Positions 11,149 through 22,658 of a stretch of 64,000 nt of DNA are shown here, in pieces. The position numbers were made by a program, and so were the translations under genes. The DNA is taken from the NCBI GenBank assembly GCA_020747045.1, contig JAGTJN010000019.1, positions 1 through 64,000 of the forward strand, in the 5' to 3' direction. The notes beneath the pieces are model-generated. The model saw only the letters and a list, made by a program, of their open reading frames with translations, was not told the origin of the DNA and did no database searches. Source of the DNA: Phaeosphaeria sp. MPI-PUGE-AT-0046c (taxonomy: Eukaryota; Ascomycota; Dothideomycetes; Pleosporales; Phaeosphaeriaceae). Each line of letters starts with the position of its first letter. Position 1 is the first letter of the stretch.

Positions 11149-12502
11149 GTCGCTTGATGAAAGACGCGAAACAATGGAGCTGTGGTGGAGAGTAAACACT
11201 GGAGAACCCGGAAATCTGGGGCCGACCACGTAGAATATGTATCCTAAGAATCCGGGGCTCCGTGTGGGGTGGGCTCCGCTAGCCCCGAAGCTTTAGGCTG
11301 ATGTCTATTGATCGCTTGGAACGCGCGGAGGTGCGATGCTGACATTGGGCGCCAGCCCATCCTTTCAATGGAGCTCGCCCATGCGCTACAATTCAGACGT
11401 CCTCAGTGTAGTCATGAGGATAACCCCTACTCAACATTTTGCATATGTGATCTAAGTCTTTGCTTTGTAAAGATTTTTGCCAGCTAAAGTACTTTGAGCA
11501 CACCATCTAATGTAGCATCTTTGTTGCATCTCAACTTGGGTTTCTGCGTTAAATCTGGTCCACGCCGAGCGCAAATATCGCGGCGGTATTATATGTATCT
11601 GATTTGTGGAACACATCAAAGAGATATGCCGTGGCGTTGGTGGCGACGTGAGTTAGTATGGTTCACATGACCGATGGTACCGGATCCGCTTGCCGCCATC
11701 GACAGCCCGCGGGCTGGTCTCCAGCCATCTGACTCGTCGTTTGTCGGCCCTGAACCAAGATAGAAAGCATCTCGGGCTGTCTACATATCCACCAACTTCA
11801 ATCATGTATGTACTTGTCTTTCCGTCAGCGTATTTGGTCGGCCCCACCTCCAACATGTGGTGTGCAGCTGTCAAGATTTGCCCAGCAAGCTTGGTACGGA
11901 AGGCCGTTGCTTAGCCACCCGTGCGCAACGGCCGAGGTGCGCCTGACCTAACCTTTTACGCGCGCCCAGCTGGGAGGCCCTAGTATCTATGCAGATTGAA
12001 CCTCGCAAGCCTCCGTAGGGCTATCTCGATGCCTGGAGTACTGATATTTGCGCAACTTTGAGGTAGATATTTCAAGCATCCTGAGGCTGAATGATACAGA
12101 TATTAAAAGTCCACCATGTGTGCACCAGGGACAGGATGACCCCTCGTAGTGTAGTGAACGAAGGTTGACCAAAGGAGCTGCAAAAGAACGCTCGTGCGGT
12201 GGGCGTTCCAGCTAGTCAAGTGGAAGGACCAAGGCGCATGGAGGAAGACATTCTTGATTCGCCTATTAGCACGCACGGTCACCTGGATCTATTAGACCTA
12301 TGACATGTGCTTGCTGGTGCTACTGCTTCGCTGCAGCTCATTTCCACTCATACGGGCGAATTTTACCTAGCAAAAGGCTCGAGTCTTCATCACCGAGGAG
12401 CGAAAAAACTGGATCTGCGAACGTATTAGAGACCGAGGTAGAACTGATAGTGCGCTAAGAGAACAGATTATCGAGCGTATTGCAGAAGGGGTTAGATTGT
12501 TA
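11149..12502. other. Intergenic, no supported gene
   Basis: This 1.35-kb stretch holds the promoter side of the MFS gene and the 3' side of the HET gene. A plus-strand open stretch at about 12370-12515 reads like the helical tail of an NACHT-type module but is too short to call. No RNA gene or repeat was recognised. Confidence 0.45.
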
Positions 12503-14659
12503 TCAAACAATGGTGATAGTTGATTTGGGCGCAAGGTCATGCTCCCTTTCCACAGCCTCCACATTCCGCCGCCTTGCCTTTCTCGCTATGCCATCTTTTG
12601 CAATCATGTGCACTCCCATGGTCCAATAGCCCGCGCGCTCAAATGTGTTGTTGCCTTGATCTAATGCGCGAAGAACCAACCCGTGAAAACGGAGTCCATC
12701 ATGTTTTCTCTTCCTGTACTTTTCGTATCCAATGACCAGAGCATATAGGTCAGTATTGCTGTAGTACTCGCCAGTATCGAATGCCACGTAGAGTGGAGTC
12801 CTGCTTTCCTCGAGCATTGGTGTTGGTGAGATTTCCTGCAGGGGAATGGCGCGGCGTTCGTCCCATCGATCTTGATTGTAGACTATGCGAATAAGTCTTC
12901 CTTCTATATTGAGCTCACCAGCAAGGATTGCGCCATTCTTGTCGCGTCCAGCTCGCGTGCAAGACGCGCGCAGGATGTGACAAGAAGCCACGAGTGGGCT
13001 GTCATGATATGAGTTGAAGAATTGTATCTTGGAGCCATCCTTTCGTTTCGAGGGTCGATCAAGGGAAGCCCAAGACCACGTTGGTGCTCTATATGGTTGC
13101 GCTCGAACGCAAAGTCTGCTAGGAGGACTCGTGGTAGCGTGCCATAAGAGCTGTTCATGAAGCTTCGTGGCCCATAGTCCAGTGAGGTACTCGCCGGCGC
13201 CGAAATTCTGTAGATGCGTCACAATACCAGATAATGCGGGAAGAAAGTCCGAAGCATGCGTTAGTGATCGTGTGTGATACTCGTTAACGATACTATACCA
13301 TGTCTTGGACGACTGTTTCGACGACATGAATTCTGATTCCATGACAGTCTTGTAGTCTTTCGCCCGGTACGAGTCTAGCTCCTCACATTCGCATTTCATG
13401 GCGTTTCTACATTCCCAAATCATCTCAAATTGCTCGAAATGCACCATTCTCCGGGAGAGTATTTGCTCTTGCAAGGTCCAGCCGCGCGAGGCAAGCGGTC
13501 CATTAGTGGTGTTATATGCGAAGGGACTACAAAGGTGACCATGTTGTTCGATGCGTCGTGTATATATATCTGAGATGGTGCCATCCATATTCTCAACGGT
13601 GGCTATCCGCGTCGAGGGTTTGTAGCTTGGCGATGCGATGAACCCCTCACTGCTATCTTGGGCACAAGAGGCACCAACAACAAGGAAAGCATTGTTGTAG
13701 ATTGCAGCCATATCGCCAGACTGTGCCTCCCAATCATCTTTATCATCCTGGATGATGCAGAAAGAATCGATCCTGATTTGATGAGAAATTGGCCACGTCG
13801 ATGCAAGACGGATAGTGACTCACCACACATATCGGACATCAAGAGCATTCGCGATGCTGATTACTTCGCGGTAACTTTTAGGTAGATCGTCGACCTTGAA
13901 ACCTTGCAATCGATCGCTAAAATTTGCCCTTGTGGTGCGGACCTGCATGTGTCCAGTCGTACCCCAGCAGTGACTGAAGGCAATGTATCGTGCCGACTCT
14001 CGGTTGGTACTGCGTAGTCGGATCTGATCCGATGGAATCTCGCCGAAGTCCAAGATCCGAGATGGCAAAGGCCCGTCAGACGGTGCGCAATTATGGTGGT
14101 GTATGCAATCCTCTATCCAACTGGACAATGTTGGAAGGCATTCGTGAAGAACGCGAGCGGGAGTCGGGCGACGCACATCCACCCAGGGCACAGAGCACGT
14201 TTGGGAGCCGGCCAGAGTGAATATTTCGAAACCAGGAACACTGACAGCCGGAATTTTATCTAACGGTCTAGACTCGGAGTCAGAAGTTATGACGATCACG
14301 TCTCGTAATTCGGCCTTCTTCTCGTAAACAGAGATCTGACCGTTGCGAGGCATAAAACCGTTGATACTGAATCTTGCCAAATCATTTCCAAGAGCTTTCT
14401 TAGCGCTCCAGAAAAGGAGGCCGCAGCGATGACAGCCAGAATATGCAGTAGGCTCCAGTTTAGTGAGCGACACGTTGGAAGGCATATTGTCACACATACC
14501 GCAAGGCTCGAGCGGTGATAATGCCTTGTAGTGAGGCAAGCTTTGCGCGGCCATGGTTGATCCTACCTCAGGGCACAAGGATGTTTGTGCTCGGTTGACT
14601 GTTCTTCGCGATGCACTGTATTCGAGCGATGCTAGAGAGGCGGCCGAGTCGAGAGGCAT
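12503..14659 (-). CDS. HET domain (heterokaryon incompatibility) protein
   Basis: Exons 14659..13824 and 13772..12503 join over a 51-nt intron that splits the diagnostic motif. LDVRYVW ends exon 1, and IDSFCIIQDDKDDWEAQSG opens exon 2. The product is about 701 aa. The HET core is complete to the eye: YIAFSHCWG, LPKSYREVI, the YVWIDS-CIIQ-DWE block, YNNAFLVVGA and, later, PLASRGWTLQEQILSRRMVHF. The N-terminus has a cysteine cluster (CGMCDN, GCHRCGLLFW) seen in many pleosporalean HET proteins. HET proteins act in nonself recognition and can trigger cell death after hyphal fusion; partner and allele specificity are unknown. The first in-frame Met was used; a Met 35 residues further on is equally plausible. 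No break is seen. Confidence 0.88.
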
Positions 14660-15173
14660 GCGTAGGACGAGCTCATAAGCTGTGTCGCAACGTAGGCCTG
14701 CTCAGCACTTCAGCCTCAGGATTCCCCGCCTGGAACCTCCATGGCGGCTGTTTTGTGGCGCATGCGAGCAGAAGTGGAAAACCCGGGATTGTCGATATTG
14801 CACTTTGCACAGCCGCGGCTTTGGTAGCCCGACACCCATGTTGGCGGCTTTATGACGTCGCATCCACTTCTGCGATGCGCATCAACAAGGGCATGCCCAA
14901 AAAATCAAGGTATTATTGCTAGAGAAGTCAAAGGTTGATAGAGGTGTTGACGCTACAGTCGTCGCGCAATGATGCTGCTCGGCCGCCATCAGATGACCCG
15001 AGGCCAACTCTGGCGCAGGGGCGAGGCAGTGCAAGTGCCAAGCTAACGCCGCAACTCCACCCGCCGTCATTCTCGACGTCCTCCTTGCCCAGACATCCAA
15101 CCTCAATCCGTCCCATACCGACATCTGCGCCCGCCATACACGCCTTACGACGCCCGCTCATGCATGCGCTACA
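14660..15173. other. Intergenic between HET gene and small secreted gene
   Basis: A shared upstream region for two divergently transcribed genes. No reading frame here looks coding and no clear regulatory element was identified. Confidence 0.5.
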
Positions 15174-15683
15174 ATGCGCTTCCACTCGCCCACCCTCCTG
15201 ATGCTGCTCAGCGCTACTCTCACCAGCGCTGACGACCTCGTAACGAAGACGCGAATCAAAGTACAGCTTTTCGCCGGACCGGCGTTCGTGTCGGAAGTGT
15301 CGGTCGATGCATATCATAAGCAGTGCTTGTCGCTTGATAATAACCTGTTCGTTGGCCTGCTTTCACGGCGAAGGCTGGAGAAGCCATGCTAATGTGGTGA
15401 AACAGGATCGATGGACGCGTTCAGTCATTCTTGATAGGCGGCCATGATGTCGCGACTGTGCTACAGAGAGATGATTATTGGAATTGCAAGTTCTTCGAGT
15501 GAGTACCCGTCACGTGGTGTGAGGCCGGGATGTAGAGCGATGCGCTGACGTTGGAGTAGCAATTATGAATGCCGCGAGAACAACGAGGTACTCACAGTCC
15601 CCGATGGCGTGAACAATCTAGCAAGCATCGATTGGGGGACGAGGATACACGGTCTGAGGTGTGACAACTTCCAGAATTCATGA
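15174..15683 (+). CDS. Small secreted four-cysteine protein, candidate effector
   Basis: Three exons, 15174..15346, 15406..15498 and 15560..15683, give one 129-aa protein in consistent phase. The first donor is GTTCGT, weaker than usual; the second is a clean GTGAGT. Residues 1-19 (MRFHSPTLLMLLSATLTSA) are a signal peptide. The mature part of about 110 residues has four cysteines (HKQC, WNCK, YECR, LRCD), enough for two disulfides, and ends after LRCDNFQNS. No enzyme or known effector family was recognised. Size, secretion signal and cysteines fit an apoplastic effector or a small cell-wall protein, but that is inference. It lies between a HET gene and core genes. Confidence 0.65.
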
Positions 15684-16190
15684 TCATGAGGCATGGAGTC
15701 AAGATAAGCTTAATTACCGATGCCGACCGACGACATCGAAGGAAAGTGCGAGCCAGACAACCACAAACCCCATTCATCGAGCGCAAGCCACACGTCGAGG
15801 AACACCGCACACGAGAAGGTCATGGTGGGCAGGAAGGAAGGGAAGACGAGATTGTTTGATACATTGCATCTGGGGTTCGGAGTTACATTTCAGGCGTCAC
15901 TATATACCCACGGACAGCACAGCAGCGTGCACCACACATCACCACACAATACAACAAGCGCGGAGTAGGTGTATCGGCACCTGTCGTTGGGTTCGCCCAC
16001 ACATGGCCATCGAAGTGCTCGATGGTATCTCACTAGGGACGTTATGCGGTCGTTCTACGTAGTTGTGTTTAGGTTGCTTCCATTTGTACATAATTGTATT
16101 ATTTAACTCATGCAATCATTCGGGGTATCTCCCTTGTAGCAGAAACCGGTTCCACACTCCACGCTATGCAAACACATCATCTGACATCGC
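15684..16190. other. Convergent intergenic spacer
   Basis: The 3' ends of the small secreted gene and CUZ1 face each other here. Open frames on the plus strand have no family resemblance and were not called. Confidence 0.5.
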
Positions 16191-17185
16191 TCACAGATCG
16201 ATCAAGTCAGGCTCTCCATCACCCACGCCCCTCAGCAACACAATCATGTTGCCGTTCACGGTCGCCTCGCCAATCTTCTCACTGAACTTGAGCAGCCTCC
16301 CACCCTCAACGTGAAAAACCCGCAGCTTCTCCTCCTCGCCGCCTCCACGATTGTTCACGTTCTGCACCTGCAGCGCCTTGGCAGCAACATCCAGCACCCT
16401 TCCGACCGTCCACTCCTTGTTGTAGTAGAATTTGCCGGTTGGGAACTTCGCCTTGGTCGTATCTGCCGACGCCTCGACATGCAGATAGATTCTCTTATCA
16501 GCAGGCACGCTCGCCTCGCCTTTAGCTACGCGCTTGAGCGCATTCAGCTCTGCCTGCGCCGTCGCTGCCGCACTTGACGAGCTGCTCTTTCCCAGTCCGA
16601 GGAAGCCCGATTTCTTGGGTGTTGACCGCCGCTTTTCATCGTCTTTGCGCTTGTTCTCTGCCCACAACTTCAGCTTCGCCAATGCGCTCATGGTTTGCTG
16701 CTTTGCGCTACTAGCGGCAGCGCCTCGCCGCGGAACATTTTTGCAGTCATGGTCCTCGGGCATGCGGTGCTTGAGGCAGTAGGAGCGGTTACACGACGAG
16801 CATTGGTTCGCGGGCATGCGCGACGTGTTGATGAGCGTCTTGCACGTGTTCTCGTAGCATTGTTGCTCGTGGTTATAGAGGGACGGCTTGGGTGGGAGCG
16901 AAGTCGAGGTGTTTTGGGCGGCGCGTCGCCGTGCCCATTCTCCTTCTTTGGGGCATTTGTGCGCGTGTTCGGTACGGTGGTCGAGGCAGTATGTCCTGGG
17001 AGCGCAGGGTTAGTGGGTGATTCAAAGGGTGTGTTGAATCAAAGTGCATCATACCCTCTACAGCTTTCACAGCGGAAGGGCAGGAAGTCGAGAACATGAC
17101 AATATTCCATCTGGCAATGCGCGCCCACTGCTTCCACGTCGCCGCCCTTCATTGCAGTGAAGCTCTCGGAAGGAGCGGAGGTCAT
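16191..17185 (-). CDS. CUZ1: AN1 zinc finger / UBL protein, Cuz1 (ZFAND1) orthologue
   Basis: Exons 17185..17055 and 16995..16191 join over a 59-nt intron inside the first zinc finger and give 311 aa. Two AN1 fingers are complete: CQMEYCHVLDFLPFRC-ESC-RGTYCLDH-TEHAHKC at about 24-57, and CYENTC-KTL-CSSCNRSYCLKHRMPEDHDC at about 85-130. A lysine/serine-rich linker follows (KKSGFLGLGKSSSSS), then a ubiquitin-like region at about 205-300 with KRIYLHVEAS and WTVGRVLDVAAKALQV. This order (AN1-AN1-UBL) is that of yeast Cuz1 and human ZFAND1, which bind Cdc48/p97 and the proteasome and help cells with arsenite stress and stress-granule clearance. It is divergent from PUS4 with 287 bases between the start codons. 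Confidence 0.9.
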
Positions 17186-17472
17186 GTTGGCGGTTTAACC
17201 TGAGCACTTATAAAGGATATATTATCAAGCTGACAGATCACAGTGACAGCGACTCTTTGCCAGTAGAGTGAGCGGTAGCGACAGTGATAGCGAGGCTGGG
17301 AAAGCCCAAGAAGCGTCCAGAAAGCGGCGGGCTTAGGCAACCTTGGAGCTGACGATGCCACCATCGTGTGGCAAGTGCACCCGACATGCAGGGCAACTCC
17401 GCTAGACTCGGTTGATCTCCGCCTTACCAGGTCCCATCCCACCTTGTCATCTCCACCTACCCTATATGATAC
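17186..17472. promoter_or_regulatory. Divergent promoter between CUZ1 and PUS4
   Basis: Only 287 bases separate the two start codons, so both core promoters must lie here. No TATA box stands out; this is usual for housekeeping genes. Confidence 0.5.
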
Positions 17473-18628
17473 ATGGATATACCGCATGGGGAGATAATCG
17501 AAGGCGTCTTTGGTAAGGAAGAATATCACCTCAGAGGTATCTCATTGACCATGGTCAGCCGTCGCAAAACCCGCCCTCGTTTCATCGGCCGATGTACTGC
17601 TAAAATTGCAAGCAACTTTTGCGCCATCAAAAACATTTGCTCCACTTCTGCAGAGCCAACCCAAGAGGCCCAGCAAAAGCGATGACCAGGTCTTCAAAAT
17701 GGGCCATGGCGGCACCCTTGACCCTTTAGCTTCTGGTGTGCTCATTGTTGGCATCGGACGTGGCACGAAGCATCTCAATCGATATCTAGCCTGCACCAAG
17801 ACTTACGAAACGGTGGTACTATTTGGTGCTAGTACTGATACATACGACTGCACTGGTGTCATTGATGAGCGAGCCCCGTATGAGCACGTGACTAGGGAAC
17901 TGGTCGAAGAGCGGCTGGCACAGTTTCGTGGGAAGATCTCACAAATGCCGCCGATATATTCTGCGCTGAAAATCAATGGCGTCAAAGCTTGCGAATATGC
18001 TCGACAAGGCAAAGAGCTACCTCGAGAACTAGAGGCTCGCGAGATGATGGTCGATGAATGCACACTTTTAGAATGGTACACTGGTGGGGAGCATGACTTT
18101 AACACCCTACTGGACGAAAGGCTTGTTCAAGCGCCAGCAGGTCGCTTTCGACTGAGCGTTTCTTCTGGTTTCTATGTTCGCAGCTTCGCGCATGATCTTG
18201 GTGTAGCGTGCGCTTCAAGATCACACATGGCATCACTGCTTCGAACGAGGCAGGCAGACTACGCAAGCAAGAGTGACCGTGCATCGAAGCATTTTATTGC
18301 CGCCATCACTTACGATGAGCTTGATGCTGGAGAAGATGTCTGGTCAGCAAAACTCAAGCCCCAGCTTCAGGCCTGGGTCGCGGTCAACCCAGTCGTGACT
18401 GGCCATATCAACGGCAGGTCTGGTGAGACTAAACGCAAGCTTGGGGAAGAGAGGGACAATATACCAAGACAGAGATTCCGAGGCGGATGGGAAGCAGAAA
18501 CTAAGCAAGAAAGGATCAAGCAGCAGGGCGGCCGGTATAAAGGCAAATGGGGGAGGAAACCACGAATCGAGAACGGTGTCGCAGCTGCAGCGGATCAAAA
18601 AGATATAGAGGTGGTCGATAGAAGCTGA
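17473..18628 (+). CDS. PUS4: tRNA pseudouridine-55 synthase (TruB family)
   Basis: A 40-nt first exon (17473..17512, MDIPHGEIIEGVF) joins 17559..18628 over a 46-nt intron, giving 369 aa. TruB family motifs are clear: EGVFAVAKPALVSSADVLLKLQ (motif I), GHGGTLDPLASGVLIVGIGRGTK with the catalytic Asp (motif II), KTYETVVLFGASTDTYD, the QMPPIYSALKINGVKACEYARQG block, and SSGFYVRSFAHDLG near the C-terminal part. The enzyme makes pseudouridine 55 in the T-loop of tRNAs in nucleus and mitochondria. A basic C-terminal tail of about 90 residues rich in Lys/Arg/Gly follows the fold. The motif-I Lys-Pro is kept although the usual Asn before it is Ala here. Confidence 0.93.
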
Positions 18629-19086
18629 GGCTCAAGATCCGAATGCCAGGTTTCAGTTTCCAGGTTCCAGGGATCGTCACTAAGACCATCAAAAAGAGAT
18701 TACTGTACTGATACGTTAGAGTGTAACCCGTTCGCAGAACACATTCTCGCAGAGGTAGATTAGACCCCTAACAGAGCTAGAAACCTCGCTTGGGGCATCT
18801 GATCTTCGCTATGAAATACAAAATTGTGCGTTGGACTGAGTTTGCGCGACACTTGGAGGCACATTCTTGTGGAAGACTACCATCCATTGCGCGCTAACCT
18901 TTATCAGTACCCACAACTTAGACTAAAGCCGAACATGTCCACGCATTCTTTGGCGATAGCTTAAATCAGCAGCATTAAACATTTTTTTGTACAAACTGTA
19001 AACATCCGCGAAGCACTTATGCAAGCATGCACCGACGACTGTGCCCTGCGTCAATAATTCTTTCGGCTCTCTCCTTGTGAACAACA
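18629..19086. other. Intergenic, promoter side of the cysteine-module gene
   Basis: Nothing coding is seen. The last bases before 19087 are pyrimidine-rich (TTCTTTCGGCTCTCTCC), a common fungal leader feature. Confidence 0.5.
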
Positions 19087-22000
19087 ATGAGGATCAATCT
19101 CGACATTCTCCTTCTTTGCCTTAGCGCGGCCAGCGCCGTAGATGCTGCGAAGAAGTATGCTCGGTCGCATCACAAGTGCCCAGCCCTGTCCACCCAACGG
19201 TCACCCAAACACCCTCCTCGAGCAGCATGCTCCAAACATCTGGCGGAAGATGCTGAACCGACAGGAAAGCGAAAGTTTTCGAGACGAGTGCGGTCCACGC
19301 ACCATCCGGGCCCATTCAAGGGCAACGCACCGCATACCGTGATGCATGAGCCCGTACAGCACAAGCCACACCCCCACTTCAGTTACGAGCCAGAAGATGC
19401 TCTCGCAGCACCCCTATCTGCCTCTACAGATTCAAGTACGATCGCTTTGACCTCATTGTCCAGTGACCGGTACGTGGGATCGCCTTTGGGGAACTCGCCG
19501 GCCATATCAACCCAAAGTGTCTCGAGTACGTCATCCATGGAGTGGGATATCGGCCTTCCGCTGCAGGGTACGCCATCCCCGTCGCTTATTTCGAGTGCTT
19601 CGAGTGCATCGTCAATAGAGTTTGACATTGGTCTGCCTCTGGAGTTCACCCAATCTTCTACAAGTCAGCCATCGGCAAGCTCTGCCTTGAGTAACTTGGA
19701 TGCTGCTCTCCCCTTGGGAGGGTCATTGAGCACTACGTTCAGTACTTCCTCAACCGCTGCGCCGATTGCTCTTCCACTGCCATCTTCAACTACGATCAAT
19801 CCCTTGTCTTCGCCAGGCAGTTCAATATTGAGTTTCGGCCTTGAATCAACATCTACTACCATCATTGTCTCGACATCTGGTTCAGCAATTGGGTTCTCTT
19901 CGATGGAGTCCTCGTTCGTGACCGCACAGGTGTCGGCTACTCTAGAAGCTTCATCACAGTCAGAGCTCTTATCGTCTTCAGAGTCATCATCATCTGCTGA
20001 GCCTTCCATGGGGTTATTTTCTGTGTCATCACTTTTCTTGGTATCAGCGCCATGTGCCGGCCAGACCGAGGGACAATGCATTCTTGTTGGGTCCACGCCT
20101 ATGAGAGTGCATTGCGACACTTTCTATGTGGGCAAAATGGTCTTGCAGGGTTCGTTCGAAGAATGCCTGGATCAGTGCAGCCATGATGGCTGTAAGTCCA
20201 TGTCGTACAGCACCAACCACTTTTATTGCTTCACGCGTGACGGAACTCCAAGCGACGCGTCTGCTGGAGATAACATGGTTGGATTGATCGAGGATTCGTC
20301 TTGTGCACAGTCTGCAAGCTCCATATCTTTTCAGTCCATTGCGTCGGCCTCAGCTGAGCCAGCTTCCTCTGGCATGCTTGAAGTGTTCTCATCCGTGAGC
20401 CCATCGCTATCGCCATCGTCATCACCGGTCCCCGTCGTTTACAACGTCAATTGCGAAACTGGGGAAAGTAACGACCAGTGCATCCAAGTCGGAAAAACGC
20501 CCATGAGGGTGCACTGTGACACTTTTTATATTGGCATGACAGCTCGGCTGACTGGGACGTTTCAAGATTGCGCTGAGCAATGCGCTTCTGAAAACTGCAA
20601 AGCCCTCCTTTACGACTCGGGCGAAGCTTGCTATACATCGCCCAGTGATACTCAAACTACTACTGATCAGACGGCCTCGATAGGATTAATTTATGACGAA
20701 AAATGTGCAGGCACAGGTGAGTAGCTCGCATTTCTTAGTCTATCTTCAAACGCTTGACTGACGACAGTAGATGCAGTGGGTATTTCGGGCAAATTGCTTA
20801 AAAGATTGCTTGGAAAAGTGACGGAAGTTTCGACACTCTCTACTTCGTTCGACTCTGGTTTTGTGAACCACGTGAAAAATATTGAGACGTCACTTGGAGC
20901 CTTGGAGTCTACTTTATCGACGGTAGCCACGTCCGCCGTTGCATTGACTCCCAGACAAGCTGTAAAATCACGGGCGATAAAACCATCCCCAGCACCTGCC
21001 TGCTTTGCTCAAATATCATCCTCCGCACCCCGTATGTGCTTGACATCGTTGCCATCCGATTGTCAGTCGCTCGCGAACCCGAGCATCAGCAATACAGTCC
21101 CCAGAGCTTCCGACACTGACAAATGTCGGGTGGCGCTCACCGCTCTAGACGTCAGTCCTCCTACAGAATGTTTCACGCCCAGCCAGAACGTGGGGCTTTC
21201 AATATACATGTGCCTCGTGAGAACAGTTTTCTGCACTACCTGCATAACCCGCTTTCCTGTGGAATGTAGGTCATTCTTCCGGAACACAACAGTCGTCCAC
21301 AATGCCACTTTGTCAACCTGTCAGACTACACTCGGTGCTTTCGGCTCAGGACCAGCATCAGCATGCTTTCAAGTTGGCGATACCGTCTCATCACTTACTG
21401 GAGTCAATGTTGGCCTATGTATACAACGATTGATACCTTATTGCCCGAGCGGAAAATGTGGCACTCCGCCTACAATGGTTTTCGAAACACTGTCAGCATC
21501 AATGGTCCCATCGACGAGTTCTGGATTACTGATACTGGAATCATCAACGCAAGCATCGCTCTCACTGGATCCATCGATCCTGAGCTCGTCGTCTACAACA
21601 GGTCCATTGGGATCATCATCATTCACGTTCCTATCTTCGACTTTTGTTCCTGCTGATGCAGGATCGTTATCGCTGGACTCATCAATGACCTCGCAGTCAT
21701 CAGTCACAGCACTCATATCTTCACAGATAACAACGCCAACGCCAACAGCTACACGCACACCCTGTGTCAACGCGATACCAGACGTGTGCCAGGTCCCCGA
21801 CTCTGATCAACTTTCTCCTCTCTTTGCCACCATCGATCTCACCGAATGCCAAACTGCTCTCGATTCCTACGGCACACCCAATCCAGCAGAGGACTGCTTC
21901 TCACCGACCGCCTTCCTCAGCTACACCGGCCAAGACTTTGCCATTTGTCTTGCTAACAACTTCCCATTGTGTCCACCTTGCCTATCCAAGTTGCCGTCGA

Positions 22001-22161
22001 CGTGCCTCGAGGGAAGGCAGCAGTTGGGTGTTCAGTGTTTGGTTGCGCTAGGGAGCTTTGGGCAGCAGGCAGCGACTTTGTGCTTTACTAATGGAATGTT
22101 GAATCGGGCCGTGACTGGGGATTTGACGAGTTGTTTGACCAGGGTCTTGATATGTGGGTAG
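19087..22161 (+). CDS. Large secreted Ser/Thr-rich protein with PAN-like and novel Cys modules
   Basis: Exons 19087..20716 and 20771..22161 (54-nt intron) encode 1006 aa. A signal peptide (MRINLDILLLCLSAASAVDA) is followed by about 300 residues rich in Ser/Thr, probably O-glycosylated. Then come two copies of a cysteine module built on TPMRVHCDTFY and a spaced C-x3-C-x4-C set, separated by a Ser-rich linker; spacing resembles PAN/Apple-like domains. After the splice come four copies of a different module: two adjacent copies, a Ser/Thr linker, then two more. Its skeleton is a Cys-ended LPSDC/FPVEC/IPDVC/LPSTC lead, a C-x2-AL-x-(A/S)(L/Y/F) segment, an (A/E)CF motif and a late C-x6-8-C. This second module is not recognised. 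No GPI signal or membrane helix follows; the end is VLICG. A cell-wall or matrix-bound surface protein is the likely role. Confidence 0.8.
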
Positions 22162-22658
22162 TGTTGAGGTTGTGTGAGGGTCGCATGATTTTTAATGTTG
22201 GGAGCGTTGTCATACTTTGATTGACTTCATGTAGATATCATTGGATAGAGTATTAATATTCATATTTCCTTGTCGAAAACAGTAACGGACTGCTTGAGAC
22301 CAAGCGCTTGGTTTTTTAGAAGACCTGTGACAGGCTTGCGTGAAATTCTACGATTATATAAACGTCATACGTTCAAGATTGGATGAATAGTGCTCTCATG
22401 TCTCAACGCCTTCGCTGATGAAAAAAGAATCGGAGGGAAGTAGCTCGATATAGTCGAATCCCAGTCCAGGAAAATCTCCAGCACGACGGAGAGTTCCACG
22501 CTGAATGCACGATCGCCTCTATGACCAATGACCTGAAAACAACGAGATGATTCAATATTGAGCTACTTTGATTTACATACACGCTTATTACATCAGAGCA
22601 TCAGAGATGCGGCAGCAGAGAGTGAATCAACAAATCCGAGTCCTCTTAATGGCTCAAC
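22162..22658. other. Convergent intergenic spacer
   Basis: Holds the 3' flanks of the cysteine-module gene and of the first LysM gene. No gene is seen. Confidence 0.55.

Noticed and set aside
12365..12520. Open plus-strand stretch resembling the tail of an NACHT-type module
   Set aside because: About 50 codons only, no Walker motifs and no ankyrin or WD repeats nearby.
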